From an uncultured Acetatifactor sp. (GTDB taxonomy: Bacteria > Bacillota > Clostridia > Lachnospirales > Lachnospiraceae): 41,302 nucleotides of DNA. How positions within the stretch are numbered: the stretch's first letter is position 1; the number at the start of each line of letters is the position of its first letter. A program made the position numbers and the translations under genes. Under the pieces are notes generated by a model. The model searched no databases and had not been told where the DNA came from. It was given only the letters and a program-made list of their open reading frames with translations. Below, in pieces: positions 6,392 to 13,610 of this stretch. The stretch spans positions 1-41,302 of the forward strand of contig CANPYG010000013.1 in assembly GCA_947588205.1 (NCBI GenBank), written 5' to 3'.

Positions 6392-7882
6392 TTATCGTAA
6401 AAAAAGCTTGACCAGCTTATCGTACAGCGGTTTGTAGGGCTGATAGCGCATGGGCAGGTCGAGAAAGGTTTTCTTGTCCACCATGCTTTTGTAGTGTGTA
6501 AAGGTGTCAAAGCCGGTTTTCCCGTGATAGGATCCCATGCCGCTTTCCCGGAAGCCGCCGAAGGGCATATGGGAGGTGGCGAGATGAATGACCACGTCGT
6601 TGATACAACCTCCGCCGAAGCCGATCCCGGCGGTAAGGCGTCTGATCCGCTTTTTGTCGGAAGAAAAAAGGTAAAAAGCCAGAGGGGCGTCATGCTCTGT
6701 CACATAGGAAATGATTTCATCCTCTTCCTTGTAGGTGAGGATGGGCAGCACCGGTCCGAAGATTTCCTCCTGCATCACTGCGTCTTCAAAGGAAACCTGA
6801 TCCAGTATGGTGGGTTCGATCTGCAGAGTGGAAGGGTTGGTTTTCCCGCCGTAGATCTTCCTGGGGGAAGGAATTCCTGTTCCCCGGGTGCAGTTACCTT
6901 TGCTGGCGCAGACTCCTTTGCTTACGCCGAAGTCTCCCAAAGCATTTCCCCGCTGTTCTTCCGTTCCGTTCCGGAAAGCATCCACCAGTCCGCATACCCG
7001 CTGAAAATGTTTTTCATTGATCATCTTGCCGTAGTCCGGGTTTTCCAGAGGATTTTCGCCGAACTGTTTTACAATCTGCTTCTTAAGCTCCTCCACCAGC
7101 CTGTCATGGACGGATGCGGCGCAGAAAATATAATCCGGCGCCACACAGGTTTGCCCCAGATTCAGAAATTTGCCCCATACGATCCGCCTGGCGGCCAGGG
7201 GAAGATCCGCTGTTTCGTCCACGATGCAGGGGCTTTTGCCTCCCAACTCCAGCGTAACGGGGGTCAAACGGGAGGCGGCGTTTTCATAAACCAGTTTTCC
7301 CACCTTTTTGCTTCCTGTGAAAAAAACATAATCAAATTTCGCCCGGATCAGGGCAGTATTTTCCTGGGAGCCGCCAAAGATCACCGCCACATATTCTGTC
7401 GGGAAGACCTCTTCTATGACCCTGCGGATGGCGAGATTGGTGTTGGGGGAATAAGAACTGGTCTTAAGGACCACGGTATTGCCTGCCGCCACAGCGTCGA
7501 TGAGGGGATCCATGGAAAGCAGGAAAGGATAGTTCCAGGGATTCATCACCAGCACGGTGCCGTAAGGGGAGGGAATCCGGAAGCTTCGGGATACGGACTG
7601 CGCCAGGGGCGTGGGGACGGATTTCTGTCTGGAAAAGCGCCTGGCATGTTTGATCATATAGGTCAGCTCGCTCAAGACCAGACCTGTTTCGCACATGTAG
7701 CTTTCGCTCCGGCTTTTGCCCAGATCCTTTTTCAGCCCTTCATGAATTTCTTCCAGATGTTCCAGGATGGACTGGCGAAGGGATTTCAGGGAACGGATAC
7801 GGGAGGAGACCTCCAGGGTCTGCCCTGTTTTGAAAAAGGCTTTCTGCCGCTCTATGATTTCTAAGATTTCTTTTTCTTCCAT
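6392..7882 (-). CDS. aldehyde dehydrogenase (ALDH superfamily, class 3-like)
   Basis: 496 residues. It oxidises aldehydes to acids with NAD(P)+. Visible motifs are NPWNYPF at about 114, FTGSKKVGK near 189 (nucleotide binding), the general-base Glu in LELGGKSP at 212 and the nucleophile Cys246 in GQTCVAP. The C-terminal MPFGGFRESGMGSYHG fits class 3-like enzymes. Compared with relatives there is an extra stretch of about 35-40 residues at 303-341, rich in Gly/Cys/Arg, just before KIYGGKTNP. The start at 7882 has AAAGGA upstream. It lies 32 bp after the iron alcohol dehydrogenase stop on the same strand, so the pair probably interconverts an alcohol, its aldehyde and the acid. The substrate is unknown. 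Confidence 0.92.
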   Translation of the reverse strand: MEEKEILEIIERQKAFFKTGQTLEVSSRIRSLKSLRQSILEHLEEIHEGLKKDLGKSRSESYMCETGLVLSELTYMIKHARRFSRQKSVPTPLAQSVSRSFRIPSPYGTVLVMNPWNYPFLLSMDPLIDAVAAGNTVVLKTSSYSPNTNLAIRRVIEEVFPTEYVAVIFGGSQENTALIRAKFDYVFFTGSKKVGKLVYENAASRLTPVTLELGGKSPCIVDETADLPLAARRIVWGKFLNLGQTCVAPDYIFCAASVHDRLVEELKKQIVKQFGENPLENPDYGKMINEKHFQRVCGLVDAFRNGTEEQRGNALGDFGVSKGVCASKGNCTRGTGIPSPRKIYGGKTNPSTLQIEPTILDQVSFEDAVMQEEIFGPVLPILTYKEEDEIISYVTEHDAPLAFYLFSSDKKRIRRLTAGIGFGGGCINDVVIHLATSHMPFGGFRESGMGSYHGKTGFDTFTHYKSMVDKKTFLDLPMRYQPYKPLYDKLVKLFLR

Positions 7883-7914
7883 GAAAATATCCTTTCTGCC
7901 TTCATTCGGGCAGC

Positions 7915-9129
7915 TTATTTTGCCTGCGGGGCAATATCCCCGATCCTGCGGTACATTTCAGCCAGTTTTTCCCTGTCCCAGAGCACGGGAACGGGATAAA
8001 GGGGATTGGCCTCCCTGTAAGCATAACGGGAAAGCTGGGGAATGTCAATCTCCCTGATCACATCAAGATGCTTTGGGATCCCAAAGCTTTCGTTCATCCC
8101 TTCGATCCTGGCGATCAGCAGTTGAGCGGCCTGGGCATGGGGAGTATTTTCTTTTACAAGTCCGCAATAGAGGGCGATCTCGTAAAGCTTTTTGTGGACA
8201 GCCTCTCCGTATTCCCTGAGGACCAGGGGCAAAATAACAGCGTTGGCCAGTCCGTGGGGCGTATCGTATTTTCCTCCCAGGGCGTGGGCCAGGGCATGCA
8301 CGTAGCCTACATATGCCTTGGAAAAGGCTTTTCCTGCCTTATGGGCTGCAAGCAGCATATTTTTCCGGGAAGCGGGGGTGGCGTTGGTGTAGGATTCCTC
8401 CAGATTTTCAAAAATAAGCCGGATGGCCTCCAGGGCATCCCTTCTGGTGGCAGAGTTGCCGCTTTTGCCGATATACGCTTCTATCCCGTGGGTCAGGGCG
8501 TCCATTCCGGTGGTGGCAACCACATGTTTCGGCAGGGTCATGGTCACGGATTCATCCAGTACGGCGTAGGAAGGGATCAGGGGAAAATCGTTGATGGCGT
8601 ATTTATGCCTGGTCCTGCTGTCCACGATCACACAGGCCAGGGTGGTTTCACTTCCAGTTCCCGCTGTGGTGGGAATGGCGATTAGGACGGGGGTTTTATG
8701 AAGGACTTTCAGGATCCCCTTTAGGTCGTTCAGCTGTTTCCTGGGTCTGGCGATCCGCGCCCCTACTCCCTTTGCGCAGTCCATGGGGGAACCGCCGCCG
8801 AAGGCGATGAGGCAGTCGCAACGGTCTTTCTGATAGAGAAGGAGGGCTTCCTCCACGTTATCCGTGGTGGGGTTTGCCACCACTCCATCGTAGAGAGCAT
8901 AAGGGATGTTTTCTTCCTTCAGAGTCTCCGTCAGCCCCTCGGTCAGCCCCAGTTCCCGGATGGTTCTGTCGGTTACGATCAGAGGATGCTGCAGACCATT
9001 TTCCTTTAACACGGATGGAATATCCTTTATTTTGGGAATGATCCCGGGATCCCTGTAGGGCAGGAAAGGCAGGGCTATTTTCAGGGCAGTTTGAAAGATT
9101 CTGCAATAACAGGAAAAAATTATATTCAT
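7915..9129 (-). CDS. iron-containing alcohol dehydrogenase (type III)
   Basis: 404 residues. It reduces aldehydes or oxidises alcohols with NAD(P)H and a divalent metal, usually Fe2+. The nucleotide-binding GGGSPMDCAKG lies at about 111 and TTAGTGSET at 154. Metal ligands are visible as Asp210 and His214 in GMDALTHGIEAY, and His278 and His292 in YVHALAHALGG and DTPHG. The N-terminus carries about 15 extra hydrophobic residues with two Cys before the family start. AGGAGG sits only four bases from ATG, so a slightly later start cannot be excluded. First gene of a two-gene operon with the aldehyde dehydrogenase, behind a near-consensus promoter. Confidence 0.93.
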   Translation of the reverse strand: MNIIFSCYCRIFQTALKIALPFLPYRDPGIIPKIKDIPSVLKENGLQHPLIVTDRTIRELGLTEGLTETLKEENIPYALYDGVVANPTTDNVEEALLLYQKDRCDCLIAFGGGSPMDCAKGVGARIARPRKQLNDLKGILKVLHKTPVLIAIPTTAGTGSETTLACVIVDSRTRHKYAINDFPLIPSYAVLDESVTMTLPKHVVATTGMDALTHGIEAYIGKSGNSATRRDALEAIRLIFENLEESYTNATPASRKNMLLAAHKAGKAFSKAYVGYVHALAHALGGKYDTPHGLANAVILPLVLREYGEAVHKKLYEIALYCGLVKENTPHAQAAQLLIARIEGMNESFGIPKHLDVIREIDIPQLSRYAYREANPLYPVPVLWDREKLAEMYRRIGDIAPQAK

Positions 9130-9170
9130 ATGGCCTCCTAGTATTTAGATATTCAAAATATTTGACTATC

Positions 9171-9198
9171 ATTATACTCGCCCGCCGAAGGATGTCAA
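9171..9198 (-). promoter_or_regulatory. sigma-A promoter of the alcohol/aldehyde dehydrogenase operon
   Basis: TTGACA (9198-9193), a 16-bp spacer, TATAAT (9176-9171) on the minus strand, both perfect consensus. The ATG is about 42 bases downstream of the -10 with AGGAGG between. Confidence 0.8.
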
Positions 9199-9300
9199 GA
9201 GGGAATCTCCCATCTACAGGATCTTCCGTAACAGTTCAGCCAGCCGCCAGACATGATGGGAAATCGTGCTTGCGCGACTTTGCGAATGGCGGGGCTGGAC

Positions 9301-9342
9301 TGTTACAATTTTAGGTGTTACAATTTTAGGTGTTACAATTTT
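9301..9342. repeat. three tandem 15-bp repeats upstream of the DUF4317 gene
   Basis: TGTTACAATTTTAGG occurs twice in full and once as TGTTACAATTTT, with a 15-bp period. It lies 25 bp upstream of the -35 box of the next gene. Three evenly spaced copies about 1.5 helical turns apart could be an operator array or simple slippage. Confidence 0.9.
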
Positions 9343-9366
9343 GTAGAAAAAAAACAAAAATTGCGA

Positions 9367-9395
9367 TTGTTGAATCCGACATTTTACGTTATACT
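9367..9395 (+). promoter_or_regulatory. probable promoter of the DUF4317 gene
   Basis: TTGTTG (9367-9372), a 17-bp spacer, TATACT (9390-9395). It lies 67 bases before the chosen ATG and just after the tandem repeats. Confidence 0.55.
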
Positions 9396-9462
9396 GGTGA
9401 TGGCCGCGTCAGATGTCGTCTTCCCCAAAGGATTTGAAGCGGTCGGAAAGGATGGGCGAAAT

Positions 9463-10581
9463 ATGGTAAAACAGGAAATCGCTGAGCTGAAAAAGCTGCT
9501 CACTCAAAATAAGTGTTCCATCACCCGCATCTGCGGCTGTTATGTAGATGGGGAGAAAAATAAGAAGACAGAATTTGCACAGGCTTTTCTTGCGCTGCCG
9601 GAAGAAGAAATGTTCAAGTACTTCGAGCTTTTGCGCAAGGCTTTGTCAGGCACGCTGGGGAAAAACCTGCTGAACCTGGAATTCCCCCTGGCCTCGGAGG
9701 AAGAAGGGGGAACACAGGAATTTCTGCTGCGGCTGCGCAACAGCAAACTCAAGGACGGGGAGCTGCTGGAAGCCTTTTACGATAAGATTATAGAATCCTA
9801 TGATTATGTGGGAAACTATCTGATCCTAGTGGTCCATGACGTCTATGACGTACCGGGGCGCACCTTGGACGGAATGAGCATGGAGGACGCCTCCGACGAG
9901 ATCTATGAATACATACTGACCTGTATCTGTCCTGTAAATCTTTCCAAACCGGGACTGAGCTACGATCAGGCGGAAAACAGTTTCCGCAACAGGGTGCGGG
10001 ACTGGGTGGTGGACGCTCCGGACACGGGCTTCCTCTTCCCTGCCTTCAATGATCGGAGCGCGGATATCCACAGTCTGCTTTACTATATTAAGGATGCGGA
10101 GGATCTGAAGGAAGGCTTTGTGGAGAAGCTTCTGGCATGTCCCCTGCCTTTATCCGCCGGCGGGCAGAAGGAAACCTTCCAGGCACTGGTCGAAGAGACC
10201 CTGGAAGAAACCTGTGAGCTGGACGTGGTGAAAAATATCCACGATAAACTGAATGAAATGATTGAAGAGCATAAGGAAGAACCGGAGCCGCTGGTATTGG
10301 ATAAAAACGAGGTCAAAACCCTTTTTGCAAGCAGCGGGGTTTCCAACGAGAAGCTGGAGGGATTCGAGCGCCGCTATGATGAGTCGGCCGGGGAAAAGAC
10401 GGCTTTGCTGGCAAGCAATGTGATTAACACCAGGACCTTTGAGGTCAAAACTCCCGACGTGATCGTAAAGGTGAAGCCAGAGCGCACCGATCTGGTGGAA
10501 ACCCAGGTGATCGACGGCAGGAAGTGCCTTGTCATAGAGCTGAACGGGGATGTAGAGGTAAACGGCATAAAAGTCAGGTAA
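9463..10581 (+). CDS. DUF4317 family protein
   Basis: 372 residues, acidic and soluble, with no signal peptide or membrane segment. The N-terminal KLLTQNKCSITRICGCYVDG and the region EFLLRLRNSKLKDGELLEAF match the DUF4317 family of Clostridia, whose function is unknown. The C-terminal part has a Glu/Lys-rich helical segment (about 250-290) and ends in a beta-rich segment. I chose ATG 9463 with AAGGA ten bases upstream. The longer in-frame reading only translates the 15-bp repeats and promoter. DAHP synthase follows about 100 bp later from its own promoter, so the two are neighbours and not clearly an operon. Confidence 0.85.
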   Translation: MVKQEIAELKKLLTQNKCSITRICGCYVDGEKNKKTEFAQAFLALPEEEMFKYFELLRKALSGTLGKNLLNLEFPLASEEEGGTQEFLLRLRNSKLKDGELLEAFYDKIIESYDYVGNYLILVVHDVYDVPGRTLDGMSMEDASDEIYEYILTCICPVNLSKPGLSYDQAENSFRNRVRDWVVDAPDTGFLFPAFNDRSADIHSLLYYIKDAEDLKEGFVEKLLACPLPLSAGGQKETFQALVEETLEETCELDVVKNIHDKLNEMIEEHKEEPEPLVLDKNEVKTLFASSGVSNEKLEGFERRYDESAGEKTALLASNVINTRTFEVKTPDVIVKVKPERTDLVETQVIDGRKCLVIELNGDVEVNGIKVR

Positions 10582-10596
10582 TGATCCGCCGCTCTC

Positions 10597-10625
10597 TTGC
10601 ATCCTGGAGGATTATATACTATAAT
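10597..10625 (+). promoter_or_regulatory. promoter of the DAHP synthase gene
   Basis: TTGCAT (10597-10602), a 17-bp spacer, TATAAT (10620-10625). The leader of about 52 nt holds CGCCT...AGGC but no obvious Trp/Tyr/Phe leader peptide or T-box. Confidence 0.7.
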
Positions 10626-10683
10626 GATGCTTTGAAAAATGGAAAAGAAAGGATACGCCTGATTTTGCAGGCAAAGAAATACA

Positions 10684-11712
10684 ATGAGTTTTGAATTTAT
10701 CAAGAAGCTCCCCACTCCGGAGGAGATCCGGGACAGCTACCCTTTCCCCCAGCCGCTTGTGGAAATCAAGGAAGCGCGCGACAGAGAGATCCGGAACGTG
10801 ATCACCGGCAAAAGCAAGAAGTTTTTAGTTATCATCGGCCCCTGTTCCGCCGATAACGAGGATTCGGTCTGCGAATATATCAACCGGCTTGCCAGGGTAA
10901 ATGAGAAGGTAAAGGATAAGCTGATCCTGATTCCCAGAATCTATACCAACAAGCCCCGCACTACGGGGGAGGGATATAAGGGCATCGTCCACCAGCCCGA
11001 CCCGGAGAAGAAACCCGACTTCCTAGCAGGTCTGATCGCCATGCGCAAGATGCACATCCGCGCAGTAGAGGAGACCGGCCTCACCGCCGCAGACGAAATG
11101 CTTTATCCGGAAAACTGGCGCTATGTAAGCGATATTTTATCCTACGTTGCGATCGGCGCCCGTTCCGTAGAGGATCAGCAGCACAGGCTCACCGTCAGCG
11201 GCTTTGACGTTCCGGCTGGGATGAAGAATCCGACCAGCGGTGATTTCTCCGTCATGCTGAATTCCGTATACGCGGCGCAGCATCCCCACTCCTTCATCTA
11301 CAGGGGCTGGGAGGTGAACACCACAGGCAATGAGCTGGCGCATACCGTCCTGCGCGGAGCGACGAATAAGCATGGGCACAATATTCCCAACTATCACTAT
11401 GAGGATCTGAACCGCCTATTGGAGATGTACAACAGCATGGACCTGAAGAATCCGGCCTGCATTATCGACGCCAACCACTCCAATTCCAATAAGCAGTTTG
11501 AACAACAGATCCGCATCACCAAGGAGGTCATGCACAGCCGCAAGCTGAATGCGGACATTCATCGCCTGGTAAAGGGCGTTATGATCGAGAGCTATCTCGA
11601 AGAAGGCTGCCAGCGGGTAGGCGGCGGGGTCTATGGCAAGTCCATTACGGATCCCTGCCTCGGCTGGAAGGATTCCGAGCAGTTGATTTATGATATCGCA
11701 GAATATGAATAA
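10684..11712 (+). CDS. 3-deoxy-7-phosphoheptulonate synthase (DAHP synthase, class I, AroFGH type)
   Basis: 342 residues, full length for the E. coli AroF/G/H type. It condenses phosphoenolpyruvate and erythrose 4-phosphate in the first step of aromatic amino acid synthesis. Seen are the PEP-binding IIGPCSADN at about 50, PRIYTNKPRTTGEGYKG at 84-100, GARSVEDQQHR, the metal-binding His in IIDANHSNSNK and the C-terminal GGGVYGKSITDPC. The N-terminal feedback region LPTPEEIRDSYP is present, so inhibition by an aromatic amino acid is likely, but the specific one cannot be read with certainty. The ribosome site is weak (AAAGAAAT). No other aro gene is adjacent. Confidence 0.95.
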   Translation: MSFEFIKKLPTPEEIRDSYPFPQPLVEIKEARDREIRNVITGKSKKFLVIIGPCSADNEDSVCEYINRLARVNEKVKDKLILIPRIYTNKPRTTGEGYKGIVHQPDPEKKPDFLAGLIAMRKMHIRAVEETGLTAADEMLYPENWRYVSDILSYVAIGARSVEDQQHRLTVSGFDVPAGMKNPTSGDFSVMLNSVYAAQHPHSFIYRGWEVNTTGNELAHTVLRGATNKHGHNIPNYHYEDLNRLLEMYNSMDLKNPACIIDANHSNSNKQFEQQIRITKEVMHSRKLNADIHRLVKGVMIESYLEEGCQRVGGGVYGKSITDPCLGWKDSEQLIYDIAEYE

Positions 11713-11759
11713 CGGTTCCTGTCCGTATTCACAGGCAGCGGAGACGCTTTACGAGGAAG

Positions 11760-13610
11760 CTATTTCTGACCCTGCAGCAGGCGGAAGGCTTCCTCATAAG
11801 CCCTGATCCGGGCGTCCTTCAAATATTCCCTCAATTCCTCCTTCAAATCTGGAAGAAGACCCACAAAAGCTGGCGACAACACGGTTCCGGCTTTTTTTTC
11901 AGCCTGTTCCACCGCCTGGTCCAGCGAAAGATTCCGGTCTTCGACTAAGACAGCGGGCTCCATGCTGTGAACCAGGAAAGCCGCAACGCTGATGATATCC
12001 GTGACAGGCTGTTCCGGCTTATCCGCCCTGGAATATTCCTTGGGGAAACCTCCCTTTTCATCATAATTTCTATGGTGCCCGAAAGCGATATTCTCGTATA
12101 TCTTGGTGGACTCGCAGCGCGCCAGGATATTCCTGCCCGCATAAACATGGGTCTCATACATCCTCTGCTCTTCTTCAAGCCAGCTCCTGCCAGGACGTCT
12201 CATCAGTCCGCTGACGCTTAAAAGTCCGATATCGTAGAACATACCGCCCTCATAGGCAAAGCTGAGCAGTTCCTCCTCCTTTTCCCGCAGCTGTGCAGTA
12301 TCTTTGCAGGAAAGAACCCCAAACAGAGTCTCCGGCTTTTGCTCCAGGGCCCTTTTTACAAGCATCTGCGAAATATTAGCGGTCATGACAAGCGTGACGT
12401 AGATATCGGGGTTCCTGCAGACCACAAGATCCTTGAGGAAATCCTTAAATGTGACTCCGCCCGGGTATTCGATAAAAGTATTCATCGCCAGCATCAGATT
12501 TCTCACCAGCTTGGCGTCCAGCTGATTTCCAGGCATATCGCGCACATATCTGACCATCATCCGGTACATGTATCCCAGGATTTCCCTTTTCTTATACTTC
12601 ATATTATCATCTTCGGAGAGATATCTTGCGTAACTGGCCGGAAGATAGATATTGCTTTCTATTCCTTCCATGGTATAGGAGGAAACGTCCCGTTCCATAT
12701 ACCTTGTTTCAATCCAGGATAATAAATAGGTCAGGGTACGGATTCCGCAATGGTACTGGATGGTCTCATACCTCAGCTCCCAGGGAAACGATATCCTTTT
12801 CCCCGTCCTCCTGCTGTCTTCCTTAAGCCTTTCCCATACATACTGCGAAGATTCCAGGATCTCCCGGACTAACTCCGGACGGGCGTTTCCCTTTGCATAT
12901 CTCAAATAGCTTGTACCGGACATCCGTTCCTGATGGCTTTTGTAAACGAAGACATCCCATGGCAGCGAAGGCGTCTTGGCATGATAAGCCGGATCGTTTA
13001 ATATTTTCAGGGAATACCGGATAACATCCATCTTCTTTACGGCATTTTCCTCCGGCGCCCAGGAATAGGACAGGGCGAGGTTGGCCATAGAACGATGAAT
13101 ATACCCTCTTGTCTCGGCGTCCTCGATCTCATCGTACATTTTAATATAGGAGGCGGCCTCCCCGAACATCATGCTCACCTTCCAGCGGTAGAGAGAAAGA
13201 TCCGCTTCCAGCAGGCTATCCTGCATGTAAAACAGAGCCATCCCCGTATGATACAGCTCCCGGATCAGCATATCGCGCTTTTCCCACTTTCTCGCATATG
13301 TGAGCAGCGCGTTCCTTACGATATAGTCCAGGCAAAGATCCACCTGTTTGTTGCCGGAAAGGAGCCTGCCCGCGAACTCCTCCAGGTCATTGATCTCATC
13401 CTCAGGGGCGGAAATAATGTCGTCGATCAAAGGGAGCAGTTTCTTCCTTAAAAGCTCGGTGTTTTCCTTAATCAGCTCCTCGATGCGCACCATACGCTCC
13501 TGTCTGAGCCTGAGAAAAAGCTCCGTATTCTCCGGCAGCTGTTCAGAAAGCGTCATCAACTCTGTGATCTCTGTTAAATTATCCAAATAACGCTCCTGAT
13601 ATTGCTTCAT
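11760..13610 (-). CDS. degenerate HD-GYP domain protein coupled to a hybrid kinase
   Basis: 616 residues, no membrane segments. Residues 1-430 are mostly helical and unrecognised. Residues 445-560 align with HD-GYP c-di-GMP phosphodiesterases, but key positions are changed. The HD motif HDIGK is Tyr459-Asp460-Ile-Gly-Leu, GYP is GGFP (520-523), and the later ADxxDA segment is AAFLVHS. His488 and His512-His513 remain. Two or more metal ligands are therefore missing, and the protein is probably a c-di-GMP sensor or a protein-interaction output rather than an active enzyme. The start at 13610 overlaps the kinase stop in ATGA with GGGAGGAG just upstream, a clear translational coupling. It likely acts as the partner or output of the hybrid kinase. 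Confidence 0.75.
   Translation of the reverse strand: MKQYQERYLDNLTEITELMTLSEQLPENTELFLRLRQERMVRIEELIKENTELLRKKLLPLIDDIISAPEDEINDLEEFAGRLLSGNKQVDLCLDYIVRNALLTYARKWEKRDMLIRELYHTGMALFYMQDSLLEADLSLYRWKVSMMFGEAASYIKMYDEIEDAETRGYIHRSMANLALSYSWAPEENAVKKMDVIRYSLKILNDPAYHAKTPSLPWDVFVYKSHQERMSGTSYLRYAKGNARPELVREILESSQYVWERLKEDSRRTGKRISFPWELRYETIQYHCGIRTLTYLLSWIETRYMERDVSSYTMEGIESNIYLPASYARYLSEDDNMKYKKREILGYMYRMMVRYVRDMPGNQLDAKLVRNLMLAMNTFIEYPGGVTFKDFLKDLVVCRNPDIYVTLVMTANISQMLVKRALEQKPETLFGVLSCKDTAQLREKEEELLSFAYEGGMFYDIGLLSVSGLMRRPGRSWLEEEQRMYETHVYAGRNILARCESTKIYENIAFGHHRNYDEKGGFPKEYSRADKPEQPVTDIISVAAFLVHSMEPAVLVEDRNLSLDQAVEQAEKKAGTVLSPAFVGLLPDLKEELREYLKDARIRAYEEAFRLLQGQK

Noticed and set aside
6494..7864. 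Long open frame opposite the aldehyde dehydrogenase gene
   Set aside because: It has no recognisable product and runs antisense to a strong ALDH gene with intact motifs; it follows from codon composition.
9301..9342. CRISPR array
   Set aside because: Direct repeats are contiguous, without spacers, only 15 bp long, and there are no cas genes.
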